Source: Planctomycetota bacterium | GTDB taxonomy: Bacteria; Planctomycetota; MHYJ01; WSZJ01; JACPWG01 | NCBI GenBank assembly: GCA_016197205.1 | Contig: JACPWG010000070.1 | Span: 1-59,261 of the forward strand | Length of the DNA stretch: 59,261 nucleotides | Reading direction: 5' to 3' | Shown: piece after piece, positions 34,750-43,282 of the stretch | Layout: each line of letters opens with the position of its first letter | Position numbering within the stretch: the first letter of the stretch is position 1 | Notes under the pieces: generated by a model | The model's database searches: none | What the model was told of the DNA's origin: nothing | What the model saw: the letters and a program-made list of their open reading frames with translations, nothing else | Position numbers and translations under genes: made by a program

Positions 34750-36681
34750 TCATTCGCTCTCTCCTCGCAGCAGCGCGACTTCTTTCTCCATCTCCGCCAG
34801 CCTCATCGGATCCATCGGCACCGGGATTTTCTCCAGCACCTGCCCGATCGCTTCTCGGTGGAGCAAGTGCGCGAACATCTCTTCCCGCTGGTCCAGGAAT
34901 TCCCTGCGCAGATTCTGATAGTACAGGCCTCCGCCCACGAGGTCGAGCAGGTACTTCATGCCGCGCTCCGCTACCGGCACCACCAGGAGATCGTGCGGGT
35001 GGATGCCGCCCGTCAAGTACGCGGAGAGCACGCCCGTCCCGAGCTGGAGCGTGCCCTTCACGACGCGGATGATGCTCGTGAGATAGGGTGAGGACTTGAG
35101 CTTCGCCAGCGTCCGGGCCGACTCCTCTCGGATCCAGCGCGCGGTGAAGTCCCGGACGACGTGCACGTGGGTCTGGCCGACCTCGGTGAGCCGCGACGGG
35201 GACGGCATGACCGGCACGGAGGCGAGGGCCGCGGGGCGCAGGGCGCCGTGCGCCGACTCCGCGGCCTCTCCGAGCTCCACGTAGCAGGCCTGCAGCGCGT
35301 CGAGGGCCTTGGCTCGGTCCGCCTCCCGCCGCTCGGTCTCGAGACGTTCCGCGCGCGGCGTCGATTCCTGCCCGAAGAGGGCGCGAAACCCGCGCACGAC
35401 GCTTTGTCCCGCGCGGCCGACCGCTTCGTAGAAGTCGTCGACCACGGGCACGCGGAAGCTGGCCAGCACTTCGCGGTAGACCTCGTCCAGCTCCCAGAAG
35501 ACGACGCCTTCCAGGTGGCGGCGATAGTCGGCCGCGCAACGCGTCTGAACCTCGAGCACGTCGCGCCGGAAGGCGTCGACGCCCGCCAGTTCCTCGCGTG
35601 CGGCCGCGAGCACCCGGCCGAAGTCGCGCCGGAAACGGGCGAGTGCCCCGCGAAAGGAACGCTCGCGCACTTCGGGGTCCCGGCCCGCGGACTCCAGCGA
35701 GGAGCGCAGGGCATCGGCCCACGCCTCCGGGATGCGTTCCGTTGCCCGCACGTAGGGCGCGGGAAGGACCCGGAGGCTCATCGGCCGCGCGTCGAACGCC
35801 TGGTAGCGGACGCTGCGCCAGCCGCCCCGCAAGGCGGCGGCTTCGTCCTCGGTCGCCGCGCTCGCCGTATCCGGTCGGGCCAGCAGGCCCGGCAGGACCC
35901 TACCGGCAAGGTCCTCGAGGACCTCTTCCCCTTCGGCCTTGTTCAGGACGACCCAGAGCCTCTTCCCAAGCTCCGCCGCGCGCACGAGAAACTCGATGCA
36001 CGACTGGTCGTTGTACTTCTCCGGCGAGGTGACGAAGATGACGCCGTCGGCCGAGAGCAGGATGTCCTCCGCGACCCGATGATTCGCCGCGTAGTTCGAG
36101 TCGAGGTCCGGCGAGTCGGCGAGAAGGATGTCCCGGAGCGCTTCCTGCTCGTGCGACCGGTAGAAGACCTGCGGCCCGCCCGCGTGCTCGTCCGCCAGCT
36201 CCCGCAGGCTGCGCAGCTCCGCGCGCGGGTAGCCTTGCAGGGAGCCGTTCGCGAGCCAGGTGTCGACGAGCGTGCGGTGGAGGTAGAGCGCGGGAGACTT
36301 GGTCGTTCGCGCGAACGGGGAGACGAACGACACCTCTTCGCGGAGGAGCGCGTTGAAGAGCGTGGATTTGCCGACGTTCGTCCCGCCGGACAGGACGAAG
36401 ACGGTGGGACCCGCGAGGTCGTAGCGGCAATCCGGGACGAGCTTCCGCTGGTACAGCCGCCGGCACCCGTCGAGCGCCTCGCGCCGCGCTGCCTCGTCCG
36501 CGGACCCGGAGATGGGTCGAAGCAGGGGGAAGAACGCCTCCAACCGGAGGATGCGCTCGCGTTCGTCACGGGGAAGCGGCACGTGAACACGGACTCCGAC
36601 GACAGGGTGCGCGAGGAGGGGGAGGGGGATCTTCGCCGGCTCAATCCTGAAGGTGGCGGTAGGGGGGAGACTGCTGCGCAC
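34750..36681 (-). CDS. Dynamin-like GTPase (second)
   Basis: A GTPase of about 643 residues. FVLSGGTNVGKSTLFNALL is the P-loop, ADSPDLDSN the G3 region and WVVLNKAEG the G4 strand. A long helical region and the hydrophobic RGFRALFGQES and GTLQLGTGVLSAYLTGG segments follow. The start is uncertain: GTG 36681 is used; TTG 36738 or GTG 36582 also fit, and none has a clear Shine-Dalgarno. Paired dynamin-like GTPases in tandem usually form hetero-oligomers that remodel or protect membranes. The word repeats between the genes make a single short transcript uncertain. Confidence 0.78.
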   Translation of the reverse strand: MRSSLPPTATFRIEPAKIPLPLLAHPVVGVRVHVPLPRDERERILRLEAFFPLLRPISGSADEAARREALDGCRRLYQRKLVPDCRYDLAGPTVFVLSGGTNVGKSTLFNALLREEVSFVSPFARTTKSPALYLHRTLVDTWLANGSLQGYPRAELRSLRELADEHAGGPQVFYRSHEQEALRDILLADSPDLDSNYAANHRVAEDILLSADGVIFVTSPEKYNDQSCIEFLVRAAELGKRLWVVLNKAEGEEVLEDLAGRVLPGLLARPDTASAATEDEAAALRGGWRSVRYQAFDARPMSLRVLPAPYVRATERIPEAWADALRSSLESAGRDPEVRERSFRGALARFRRDFGRVLAAAREELAGVDAFRRDVLEVQTRCAADYRRHLEGVVFWELDEVYREVLASFRVPVVDDFYEAVGRAGQSVVRGFRALFGQESTPRAERLETERREADRAKALDALQACYVELGEAAESAHGALRPAALASVPVMPSPSRLTEVGQTHVHVVRDFTARWIREESARTLAKLKSSPYLTSIIRVVKGTLQLGTGVLSAYLTGGIHPHDLLVVPVAERGMKYLLDLVGGGLYYQNLRREFLDQREEMFAHLLHREAIGQVLEKIPVPMDPMRLAEMEKEVALLRGESE

Positions 36682-36760
36682 GCGCTTGATCGAACACCCT
36701 TCGCGGCCAAGTGGCCGCAGGGCTTCTAGCGATTTCAAAATTCAAGTTGCAAATCTCAAA

Positions 36761-36891
36761 TGGGTGTGGCTACTTTTCGACGACAGCGCCCAGACCGCCT
36801 GAAGGCGGTACTACGAACAGTAGGTTCCGAGAGCAGCACCCACTGTTTGTAGTACCCCCTTCAGGGGGCCTACCAAAAGTAGCCACACCCA
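36761..36891. repeat. 131-bp inverted-repeat element with 17-bp perfect ends
   Basis: TGGGTGTGGCTACTTTT (36761-36777) is perfectly inverted at 36875-36891. Inside lie CCGCCTGAAGGCGGTACTAC near 36795 and its inverted, partly changed form (GTAGTACCCCCTTCAGGGGG) near 36850. It is flanked on both sides by AAATCTCAAAT words. No ORF inside. Confidence 0.85.
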
Positions 36892-36916
36892 GCTCAAATC
36901 TCAAATTCGCGTGTTT

Positions 36917-38035
36917 CTACACGAGCCCCTTCCGGGCCATCTCGCGGTGCGCGCGGTCGAAGGCGTCCTTCGCCTCGACCGTCTCCGCCCACGCGACCAA
37001 CTCTTTCATGCCGGCTTCGAACGACACGCGCGGCTCGTAGCCGAGGAGCGTGCGGGCGAGCGTGAGGTCGGGAAAGCAGTGACGGACATCCCCCTTGCGA
37101 AAGGTCCCGGTGAGCTGCGGGGCGAAGCTTTTGCCGAGGCACTTCAGGATGACCTCGGCCACGGAGAGGATGGAGAGGGGCGAGCCGGTGCCCACGTTCA
37201 CGGAGCGGCCGTCCGCGTCGGGCTTGCGGATGGCGAGGCGGCAGGCCTCGGCGACGTCGTGCACGGAGACGAAGTCGCGCGACTGAAGCCCGTCCTCGTA
37301 GATGACGGGCGGCCGGTCGTTCTTCGCCCGGCTCATGAAGATCGCCGCGACGCCGGTGTACGGGTTGGAGAGGGACTGGCGCGGGCCGTAGACGTTGAAG
37401 AACCGGAGCGCTACGGCGGGGACGCCGTACGTGCGCCCGAAATTGAGCACCAGGGCCTCCTGGGTCGCCTTCGTGATCGCGTAGGTGGAGTTGTAATGGT
37501 ACGGCTGGTCCTCGGTGGTCGGCGCGGGCGTGAGTGGGCCGCGGCACCGCGGGCACACGGGCTCCCAGCGTCCGGGCCCGGCCTCCCCGGGCGCGCGGAG
37601 CGGCGGCCGCACGAGCCCGCACTTCCCGCACGCGTAAGCGCCCTCTCCATAGCTCGACATCGAGGCGGCCACGAGCAGCTTGCGGACGCGGTGCTTGCCG
37701 TTCGCGAGGACGTCGAGGAGCGTGGCGGTGCCGACGTCGTTCACGTCGACGTACCGCCGGACCTCGTACTGCGACTGGCCGACCCCGACCGCGGCCGCGA
37801 GGTGGCAGACCACGTCGATCCTGGCGAGGGCCTTCTTCACCGCCGCCGCGTTCCGTACGTCCCCTCGGAGGAGGCGGACCTCGCGGTTCAAATACCTCGG
37901 CCGCGCGCGCCGCCCGTGAACCTGGAGGTCCAGCGAGTCGAAGGCGGTCACGTCGAAACCGTCCTCCAGCAGACGGTCACCCACATAGGAGCCGATGAAC
38001 CCGGCCCCGCCCGTGATCAGCACGCGGTCGGACAA
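36917..38035 (-). CDS. Extended-SDR nucleotide-sugar epimerase with a zinc-ribbon insert
   Basis: A 372-residue protein with the NAD-binding TGGAGFIGSYVGD at the N-terminus, HLAAAVGVGQSQYEV, the YAITK dyad, FFNVYGPRQ and VNVGTG. Between the Ser strand and the Tyr is a Cys4 insert (CGKCG and CPRC) as seen in some dTDP-rhamnose 4-epimerase-type SDRs. TTG 38035 is chosen: GGAGGG lies five bases before it, and it begins just ahead of the Rossmann strand. It probably makes a deoxysugar for surface glycans. It is followed by related sugar genes upstream on the same strand. Confidence 0.82.
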   Translation of the reverse strand: MSDRVLITGGAGFIGSYVGDRLLEDGFDVTAFDSLDLQVHGRRARPRYLNREVRLLRGDVRNAAAVKKALARIDVVCHLAAAVGVGQSQYEVRRYVDVNDVGTATLLDVLANGKHRVRKLLVAASMSSYGEGAYACGKCGLVRPPLRAPGEAGPGRWEPVCPRCRGPLTPAPTTEDQPYHYNSTYAITKATQEALVLNFGRTYGVPAVALRFFNVYGPRQSLSNPYTGVAAIFMSRAKNDRPPVIYEDGLQSRDFVSVHDVAEACRLAIRKPDADGRSVNVGTGSPLSILSVAEVILKCLGKSFAPQLTGTFRKGDVRHCFPDLTLARTLLGYEPRVSFEAGMKELVAWAETVEAKDAFDRAHREMARKGLV

Positions 38036-38195
38036 GCATCCCTCCGCCGGCAAGGGCCCAAAGCCATCAAAAAAAAGCCTCTCGGTTCCATCCTGTTCAC
38101 CCCTCCTCCCCGGCCTCTGCGTCTCTGCGCCTCTGTGTTTTCGTCTCCTGGTTCTTGGGCCGCCCGTCCCCCGATTCGGCCGTAGCCTCACCGCA
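38036..38195. repeat. CCTCTGCGTCTCTGCGCCTC word repeat between sugar genes
   Basis: A degenerate run GGCCTCTGCGTCTCTGCGCC-TCTGTGTTTTCG lies at 38113-38144, related to words at 292-312 and 53975-54055. No gene is seen. Confidence 0.6.
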
Positions 38196-39233
38196 CTACG
38201 CCTTTCCGAGAATCGTCTCCAAGTTTTCGCCGACCCACTCGACCAGCCTCCCGACCCCCTCCTCGACCCCGACCCGCGGCCGCCACCCGAACTCGCTCTC
38301 CGCCTTCCGGATGTCGCAGCAAAAAAAACGCTGGTCGCCGATCCTCCACCCCGCGAAGCGGCGCTTGACCGGTCGACCGAGCCGCCTCTCCAAGAGCGCG
38401 ATCAGCTCGAGGAGCGAGAGGGTGAAGGCGGGCCCTCCGCCGATGTTGTAGATGCGGCCGGCGCAGTCGCCTATCCGCTCCGCGCAGGCGAGGTACGCGG
38501 CCACGAGGTCGTCCACGTAGAGCACGTCGCGTACCTGCTTGCCGTCGCCGTAGATCGTGAGCGGGCGGTCGGCCAGTGCGCAGGCCGTGATCCATGCGAG
38601 CCACCCTTGGTCCTCGCTGCCGAACTGCCGGTTGCCGTAGATGCAGGACTGCCGGAAGACCGCGGTCGGGAGGCCGTAGGTGCGCTGGTAGTCGCGCACA
38701 TACTGGTCCGCCGCGCCCTTCGAGCAACCGTACGGCGAGTGGAGGTCGAGCGGGTAGGTCTCCGGGATGCCCTTGCGGTAATTCAGGAGCGCGTAGCGCG
38801 TCCGCCCCTCGCGGACCCGGAGGTCCGGCATCTCCCCGAAGACCTTGTTCGTGGACGCGTAGATGAACGCGGGCCGGCGGCCGGAGAGACGCACGGCCTC
38901 CAGCAGGTTGAAAGTTCCGAGCGCGTTGACGTCGAAGTCGAGTCTGGGGTTCTCGACCGACGTCGTGACCGCGACCTGGGCGGCGAGGTGGTACACGGCG
39001 TCGAAGGCCGGGGCCTCGCGTCCGGCGACCGCCCGCAGCACGGCCTTCTCGTCGCGAAGGTCTCCGCGCACGACGCGCAGCTTGCCGTGCGCCTCGCGGA
39101 GCCAGCGGAGGTTGCGGTCCGTGCCGCGGCGGCCGAAGGAGTCGAAGACGACGACTTCGTCGCCGCGCTCGAGGAGGGTGCGGGCGAGATTGGCGCCGAT
39201 GAAGCCCGCGCCGCCGGTGATGAGCGCTCGCAT
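38196..39233 (-). CDS. NAD-dependent sugar epimerase (CDP-tyvelose/paratose epimerase-like)
   Basis: A 345-residue extended SDR. MRALITGGAGFIGANLA opens it; HLAAQVAVTTSVENPRLDFD, YASTNKVFGEMPDLRV, the YGCSK dyad, FRQSCIYGNRQFG and GDGKQVRDVLYVDDL follow. The TNKVFG and RQSCIYG-RQ motifs resemble CDP-tyvelose 2-epimerase (RfbE) proteins. The ATG at 39233 overlaps the stop of the methyltransferase-glycosyltransferase gene by one base (TGATG), implying coupling. It likely supplies a rare hexose for the glycosyltransferase next to it. Confidence 0.85.
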   Translation of the reverse strand: MRALITGGAGFIGANLARTLLERGDEVVVFDSFGRRGTDRNLRWLREAHGKLRVVRGDLRDEKAVLRAVAGREAPAFDAVYHLAAQVAVTTSVENPRLDFDVNALGTFNLLEAVRLSGRRPAFIYASTNKVFGEMPDLRVREGRTRYALLNYRKGIPETYPLDLHSPYGCSKGAADQYVRDYQRTYGLPTAVFRQSCIYGNRQFGSEDQGWLAWITACALADRPLTIYGDGKQVRDVLYVDDLVAAYLACAERIGDCAGRIYNIGGGPAFTLSLLELIALLERRLGRPVKRRFAGWRIGDQRFFCCDIRKAESEFGWRPRVGVEEGVGRLVEWVGENLETILGKA

Positions 39234-40705
39234 CAGGGGAGCATCCTCAAGCCCTGGAGACAGACCTTGAGCAGTTTCCAGCCGTGTTTCCACGCCTTCA
39301 TCTTGGACTCGCCGGCCACGCGCGCCTGGTAGTGGACCGGCATTTCGACGATCTTCAGCTTGCGCTTGCAGGCGCTGAAGAGGAGGTCGAAGTCACCCCA
39401 CGACTTGTCGGAGATCACGAAGTCCGGGAGGTCGCGGCGGAGGAAGGCCTTCGTGCCGCAGAGCGTGTCGGTGTTTCGCTGGCCCATGATGAGGGAGAGA
39501 ATGATGCCGAACATCTTGTTCCCGAAGAAATTCAAGAGCTTCATGGCCTCGTCGGCCATGGGGTAGATCATGCGGGTGCCGTTCACGAACTGAGCGGTCC
39601 CGCGATCGATGACGTCAAAGAAGCGAGGCAGCTCCTCGGGCATCACCGCCATGTCCGCGTCCAGGATCATGACCACGTCCCCGGTTGCGGCCCGGAAGCC
39701 TTCGAGGACGGCGTAGCCTTTGCCGTGGTTGGGGGAGTAGGAGACGACCCGCACGCGCGGGTCGGTCTCGCCGGCCTTGCGGGCCAGTTCCGGGGTCCGG
39801 TCCTTCGAGCCGTCGTCCACCACGACGATCTCCGTGCGCGTCCCCATCGAGGGGGAGCGTCGGATGGCCTCGACGACGTTCCCTTCCTCGTTGAAACACG
39901 GGATGACGACCGAGCAGGAGTACCCGCGTCGCTCGGAGCGGCGCGGCAGAGGACGCGCGACGAGGAACTGCCGCCAAGAGAGGTTGCGCAGGCCGGGGAT
40001 GCGCGGGACGACCTTGTTGAGCGCGTCGCCCAGGAAGGGCAGTTCCTTCGGGACGATCACGCGGTAGCCTGCCTCGATGACTTCGTAGTCGAGAAGGTGG
40101 AGGACGTTCGCGATGTCGAGGATCGTGATCATGTTCCGCTGCGTGTCCGGGATGCGGAGGCGCATGCGGTTGGCGAGGCGGAGCGCGAACTCCCAGAGCG
40201 GGTTCTCGGAGGAGATGAGGATGCGCGTGTCGGGCGTTGCGTAGTCGTGGATGCGTTCGAAGATCGGCCAGAGGTCTTCGACGTAGTCGAGGAGGTTGGA
40301 GAGGATGATGAAGTCGAACGGGCGGTCGGAGGCGAAGTCCTCGACCGCGGCCTGGACGAAGGACAGCATGGGCTCCGGGTGGCGGCGGCGGGCCTCCGCG
40401 ATCATGCGGGGGCTGAGGTCGACTCCGACGCCGCGTGACGGGCGCGTGGAGGCGAGGAGGGCGCCGGTCGCACACCCCAATTCCAGCACCGAGCGCCCGG
40501 GCGGGATGACGGAGCGCACGAAGTCTTCGATCTGGTTGTGGTAGTACTCGTTGCGCCGCTTGTACTCGTCGTAGGAGGACGCGATGTCGTCGAAGTGGCG
40601 CGTCACGCGCTCCCGGAAAGGGGAGGCCGCGGCCGGAGCCGTGGCTGGTGGTGACAGTGACGGACTTCGCGTGTCGTCACGCGCGCCTGTTGGGAGACCG
40701 CTCAT
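39233..40705 (-). CDS. Fusion of a SAM methyltransferase and a family 2 glycosyltransferase
   Basis: A 490-residue two-domain protein. Residues 30-240 are a class I methyltransferase (FDDIASSYDEYK, VLELGCATGALLAS, FDFIILSNLLDYVEDLWP). Residues 255-490 are a GT2 transferase (CSVVIPCFNEEGNVVEAIRR, VVVDDGSKDRT, VMILDADMAVMPEE, then GTKAFLRRD), like dolichol-phosphate-mannose synthases but without C-terminal membrane helices. ATG 40705 has AGGGG four bases upstream; GTG 40735 is an alternative. The frame is continuous. It probably modifies and transfers a sugar to a lipid carrier. Confidence 0.85.
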   Translation of the reverse strand: MSGLPTGARDDTRSPSLSPPATAPAAASPFRERVTRHFDDIASSYDEYKRRNEYYHNQIEDFVRSVIPPGRSVLELGCATGALLASTRPSRGVGVDLSPRMIAEARRRHPEPMLSFVQAAVEDFASDRPFDFIILSNLLDYVEDLWPIFERIHDYATPDTRILISSENPLWEFALRLANRMRLRIPDTQRNMITILDIANVLHLLDYEVIEAGYRVIVPKELPFLGDALNKVVPRIPGLRNLSWRQFLVARPLPRRSERRGYSCSVVIPCFNEEGNVVEAIRRSPSMGTRTEIVVVDDGSKDRTPELARKAGETDPRVRVVSYSPNHGKGYAVLEGFRAATGDVVMILDADMAVMPEELPRFFDVIDRGTAQFVNGTRMIYPMADEAMKLLNFFGNKMFGIILSLIMGQRNTDTLCGTKAFLRRDLPDFVISDKSWGDFDLLFSACKRKLKIVEMPVHYQARVAGESKMKAWKHGWKLLKVCLQGLRMLP

Positions 40706-40739
40706 CGACCCCTGCAAGTAACGAGTCTCGCTCACGATC

Positions 40740-40767
40740 CCTGGGGGCGCGGGCCTCCGGCCCGCGC
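40740..40767 (+). repeat. REP-like palindrome, copy 3
   Basis: Full consensus CCTGGGGGCGCGGGCCTCCG then GCCCGCGC. It lies just upstream of the methyltransferase-glycosyltransferase start on the opposite strand. AAATTTCAAATTTCAAAT words follow at 40868-40910, reaching the next gene. Confidence 0.88.
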
Positions 40768-40900
40768 GACACGCCGCACGGTACTCACTTGCGGAGTCGG
40801 TTGGTCAGCGAGCTTGGCGGCTGGTTAACGACGCCGGAGGAGCCCGAGTCCCACGGGATCGTAGTGCGATTTCAAAATTCAAATCGCAAAATTTCAAATT

Positions 40901-41860
40901 TCAAATTTGCACGGGCTGTTCGCGGAGCCACTTCACGAAGAGCCGAACCCCGTCCTCGATCGGAAAGCGCGGGTCGTAGCCGAAGAGCCGGCGTGCGCGC
41001 GAGATGTCGGCGTAGGTTTGCGGCACGTCCCCGGGGGCTTCGGGGAGCCAGCGGACCAGCGCTTTTTTCCCGAGGTTGCGCTCCAGGAGTTCGATGAGGT
41101 AGCGCAGTTCGACCGTGCGGGACTCCCCGAGATTGACGATTTCGAAGCCGCAGTCGATGGAGAGCGCGCCGAGGATCCCCTGGAGGATGTCCTCGTAGTA
41201 GGTGTAGTCGCGCCGCGTCTGGCCGTCGCCGAAGGCCGGGACTTCTTTCCCCGCGTCGATGAGGCGGGCGAATTTATGGATGGCCATGTCGGGTCGCTGG
41301 CGCGGGCCGTAGACCGTGAAGAAGCGCAGGCAGACGATGGAAAGGCCGTAGAGCCGCGCGTAGGCCTTGCAGTACAGCTCACCCGCGCGCTTGGTGACGC
41401 CGTAGGGGGAGACGGGCTCGATTTCCGGGTCGTCCTCGCTGAACGGCACCCTGCGGGAAACACCGTAGACCGACGAGGACGAGCCGAAGACGAAGCGGCG
41501 GAGGCCGGCGCCGCGGACCGCTTCGAGGAGGTTCAGCGTGCCGCGGCAATTCACTTCCTCGTACAGGATCGGGTCCACGAGCGATGGGCGCACCCCCGCG
41601 CGCGCGGCGAGGTGGACGACGGCCTGCGGTCGATGTTCCGCGATCACCCGTCGGCAGAGCGCGGGGTCGCGGATGTCCCCTTCGACGAGCACGACCGGCC
41701 CGGCCGCGCGGACCCGTTCGAAGTTCGCGCGCTTGAGGGCGGGGTCGTAGTAATCGTTGAATTCGTCCAGCGCGACAACGCGGCGGCCGTCCCGCAGCAG
41801 TCGCTCCGCGAGGTGGGAGCCGATGAACCCGGCCGCGCCGGTGACGAGGACAGCTTCCAT
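40901..41860 (-). CDS. UDP-glucuronate 4-epimerase-like SDR
   Basis: A 319-residue extended SDR starting MEAVLVTGAAGFIGSHLAERLL. LDEFNDYYDPALKRANFE is typical of UDP-glucuronate 4-epimerases; HLAARAGVRPSL, FGSSSSVYG, the YGVTK dyad, FFTVYGPRQRPDMAI and FGDGQTRRDYTYYEDI follow the same pattern. It would provide UDP-galacturonate for envelope polysaccharide or lipid A decoration. ATG 41860 was chosen because it begins right at the Rossmann strand; the longer frame upstream runs through a repeat. Confidence 0.87.
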   Translation of the reverse strand: MEAVLVTGAAGFIGSHLAERLLRDGRRVVALDEFNDYYDPALKRANFERVRAAGPVVLVEGDIRDPALCRRVIAEHRPQAVVHLAARAGVRPSLVDPILYEEVNCRGTLNLLEAVRGAGLRRFVFGSSSSVYGVSRRVPFSEDDPEIEPVSPYGVTKRAGELYCKAYARLYGLSIVCLRFFTVYGPRQRPDMAIHKFARLIDAGKEVPAFGDGQTRRDYTYYEDILQGILGALSIDCGFEIVNLGESRTVELRYLIELLERNLGKKALVRWLPEAPGDVPQTYADISRARRLFGYDPRFPIEDGVRLFVKWLREQPVQI

Positions 41861-42115
41861 CAGCGCGACATCCCGGCTGAACGTGTTGAGCGGGTTCGTG
41901 TCAGGAGCTGTGTTCGCTTGCTGCTTGCGGGCCGAGCAACTCCGAACCGCGACCGTGAGGGAGCGGTCTCGAGGCGTAGCTCCGTTCCGCCTCGTTCGAC
42001 CCTGCTCGCCATGCACGCCTCTTCTGTGCAAGGCGCCCCGGGTTCCTCCGGGCCTCCACAGGTCCGCGAATCCTACCCGGAGAGGCCCATTTCGTCAATC
42101 AGCAATCGGAAATCT
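41861..42115. repeat. Intergenic repeats upstream of the epimerase
   Basis: It contains an inverted copy of the GACCGCTCCCTCACGGTCGC palindrome family (41944-41969) and a CAATCAGCAATCGGAAATC word run (42097-42115) that ends against the lpxB stop. No gene seen. Confidence 0.65.
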
Positions 42116-43282
42116 TCATTCTCCAACGACTTCGAGCACCGCATCGGCCGCCCGGCCGGCCGCGCCGGGGCCGCCGAGTCGGTCGCGGAGCCCGCGGAGG
42201 TCGCGAGCCATCGCGGCGAGACGGTCCGAGCGCAGGATGGCGAGGGCCTCGCGCGCGAGCGTCTCCGGCGTGGCGTCCCACTGCATCCGCTCCGGGACGA
42301 TCGTGCGACCGGCCACGATGTTGGGGAGGGAGAAGACGCGGGTCTTGAGGAGCGCGAGGCCGACGAGCCAGCTCAGGAACCCCAGCCGGTACATGACCAC
42401 CATCGGCGTCCCGAGGAGGCCGGCCTCGAGCGTCGCGGTCCCGGAGGCGATGAGGAGCAGGTCGCAGGCGCGCATCACCTCGTACGACCGCCCCGACATG
42501 ACGTCGAGCGGCAGGCCACGCGATGCCGCCGGGCGGCGGAAGTCCCCTGCGTCGATGCCGGGCGCGCAGCCGCCCACGAAGCGCGCATCGGGCAATTCGC
42601 CGAGGATGCGGTGCGCGGCACCGAGGAGAATCGGCAGGTGGCGTGCCACGAGCTTTCGGCGGCTGCCGGGCAGGAGGCCGATGAGCGGGCCGTCACCGCG
42701 CGGCGGGGCGGCGAGGCCGAGCGCCGCGCGCGCCGCGTTGCGACCCGCGCGACCGTCGTGGGCCCAATGCGGCGCCAGGAGGTCGAGAAGCGGGTGTCCC
42801 ACGCAGCGCGCGTCGACGCCGTGCCGCCGGTACAGCTCCTCCTCGAACGGGAAGAAGACCACCATGCGGTCGACGAGGCGCGCGATGTCCCGGATGCGGC
42901 CGGGGCGCCAGGCCCAGAGCTGCGGGCTCACGTAGTAGATCAACCGGATGCCCTGGTCCTTCACCCGCTCCGCGAAGCGCAGGTTGAACTCGGGAGAGTC
43001 GATGAGGATCGCGGCGTGCGGCCGCTCCCGGCGGAGCAGGCTGATGAGTCGCCGGTAGAGCGCGGCGAACTCGAAGAGGTGGGAGAGAGATTCGGCGACG
43101 CCGACCGAGGCGAAGCGCGTGACGTCGGCGACGAGCTCCACCCCCGCCGCCGCCATGCGCGGTCCGCCCACGCCGAGGAGCCGGAGGTCCGGCGATCGCA
43201 GGCGCAGCTCGCGCGCCAGCTCCGCCCCGTGCAGGTCGCCGGAGGCCTCGCCGGCGACGATGAGGAGCGTCCGCGCGCTCAC
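42116..43282 (-). CDS. lpxB: Lipid-A-disaccharide synthase
   Basis: LpxB joins UDP-2,3-diacylglucosamine to lipid X to make the lipid A disaccharide at the inner membrane. The 388-residue protein has the GT19 hallmarks LIVAGEASGDLHGAEL, GVGGPRM, SVGVAESL, IDSPEFNLR, YYVSPQLWAWRPGR, FPFEEELY and GHPLLD, and the late LLIASGTATLEAGLLGTPMV. The GTG start overlaps the preceding oxidoreductase stop (GTGA). It ends the lipid A block. Confidence 0.95.
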   Translation of the reverse strand: MSARTLLIVAGEASGDLHGAELARELRLRSPDLRLLGVGGPRMAAAGVELVADVTRFASVGVAESLSHLFEFAALYRRLISLLRRERPHAAILIDSPEFNLRFAERVKDQGIRLIYYVSPQLWAWRPGRIRDIARLVDRMVVFFPFEEELYRRHGVDARCVGHPLLDLLAPHWAHDGRAGRNAARAALGLAAPPRGDGPLIGLLPGSRRKLVARHLPILLGAAHRILGELPDARFVGGCAPGIDAGDFRRPAASRGLPLDVMSGRSYEVMRACDLLLIASGTATLEAGLLGTPMVVMYRLGFLSWLVGLALLKTRVFSLPNIVAGRTIVPERMQWDATPETLAREALAILRSDRLAAMARDLRGLRDRLGGPGAAGRAADAVLEVVGE

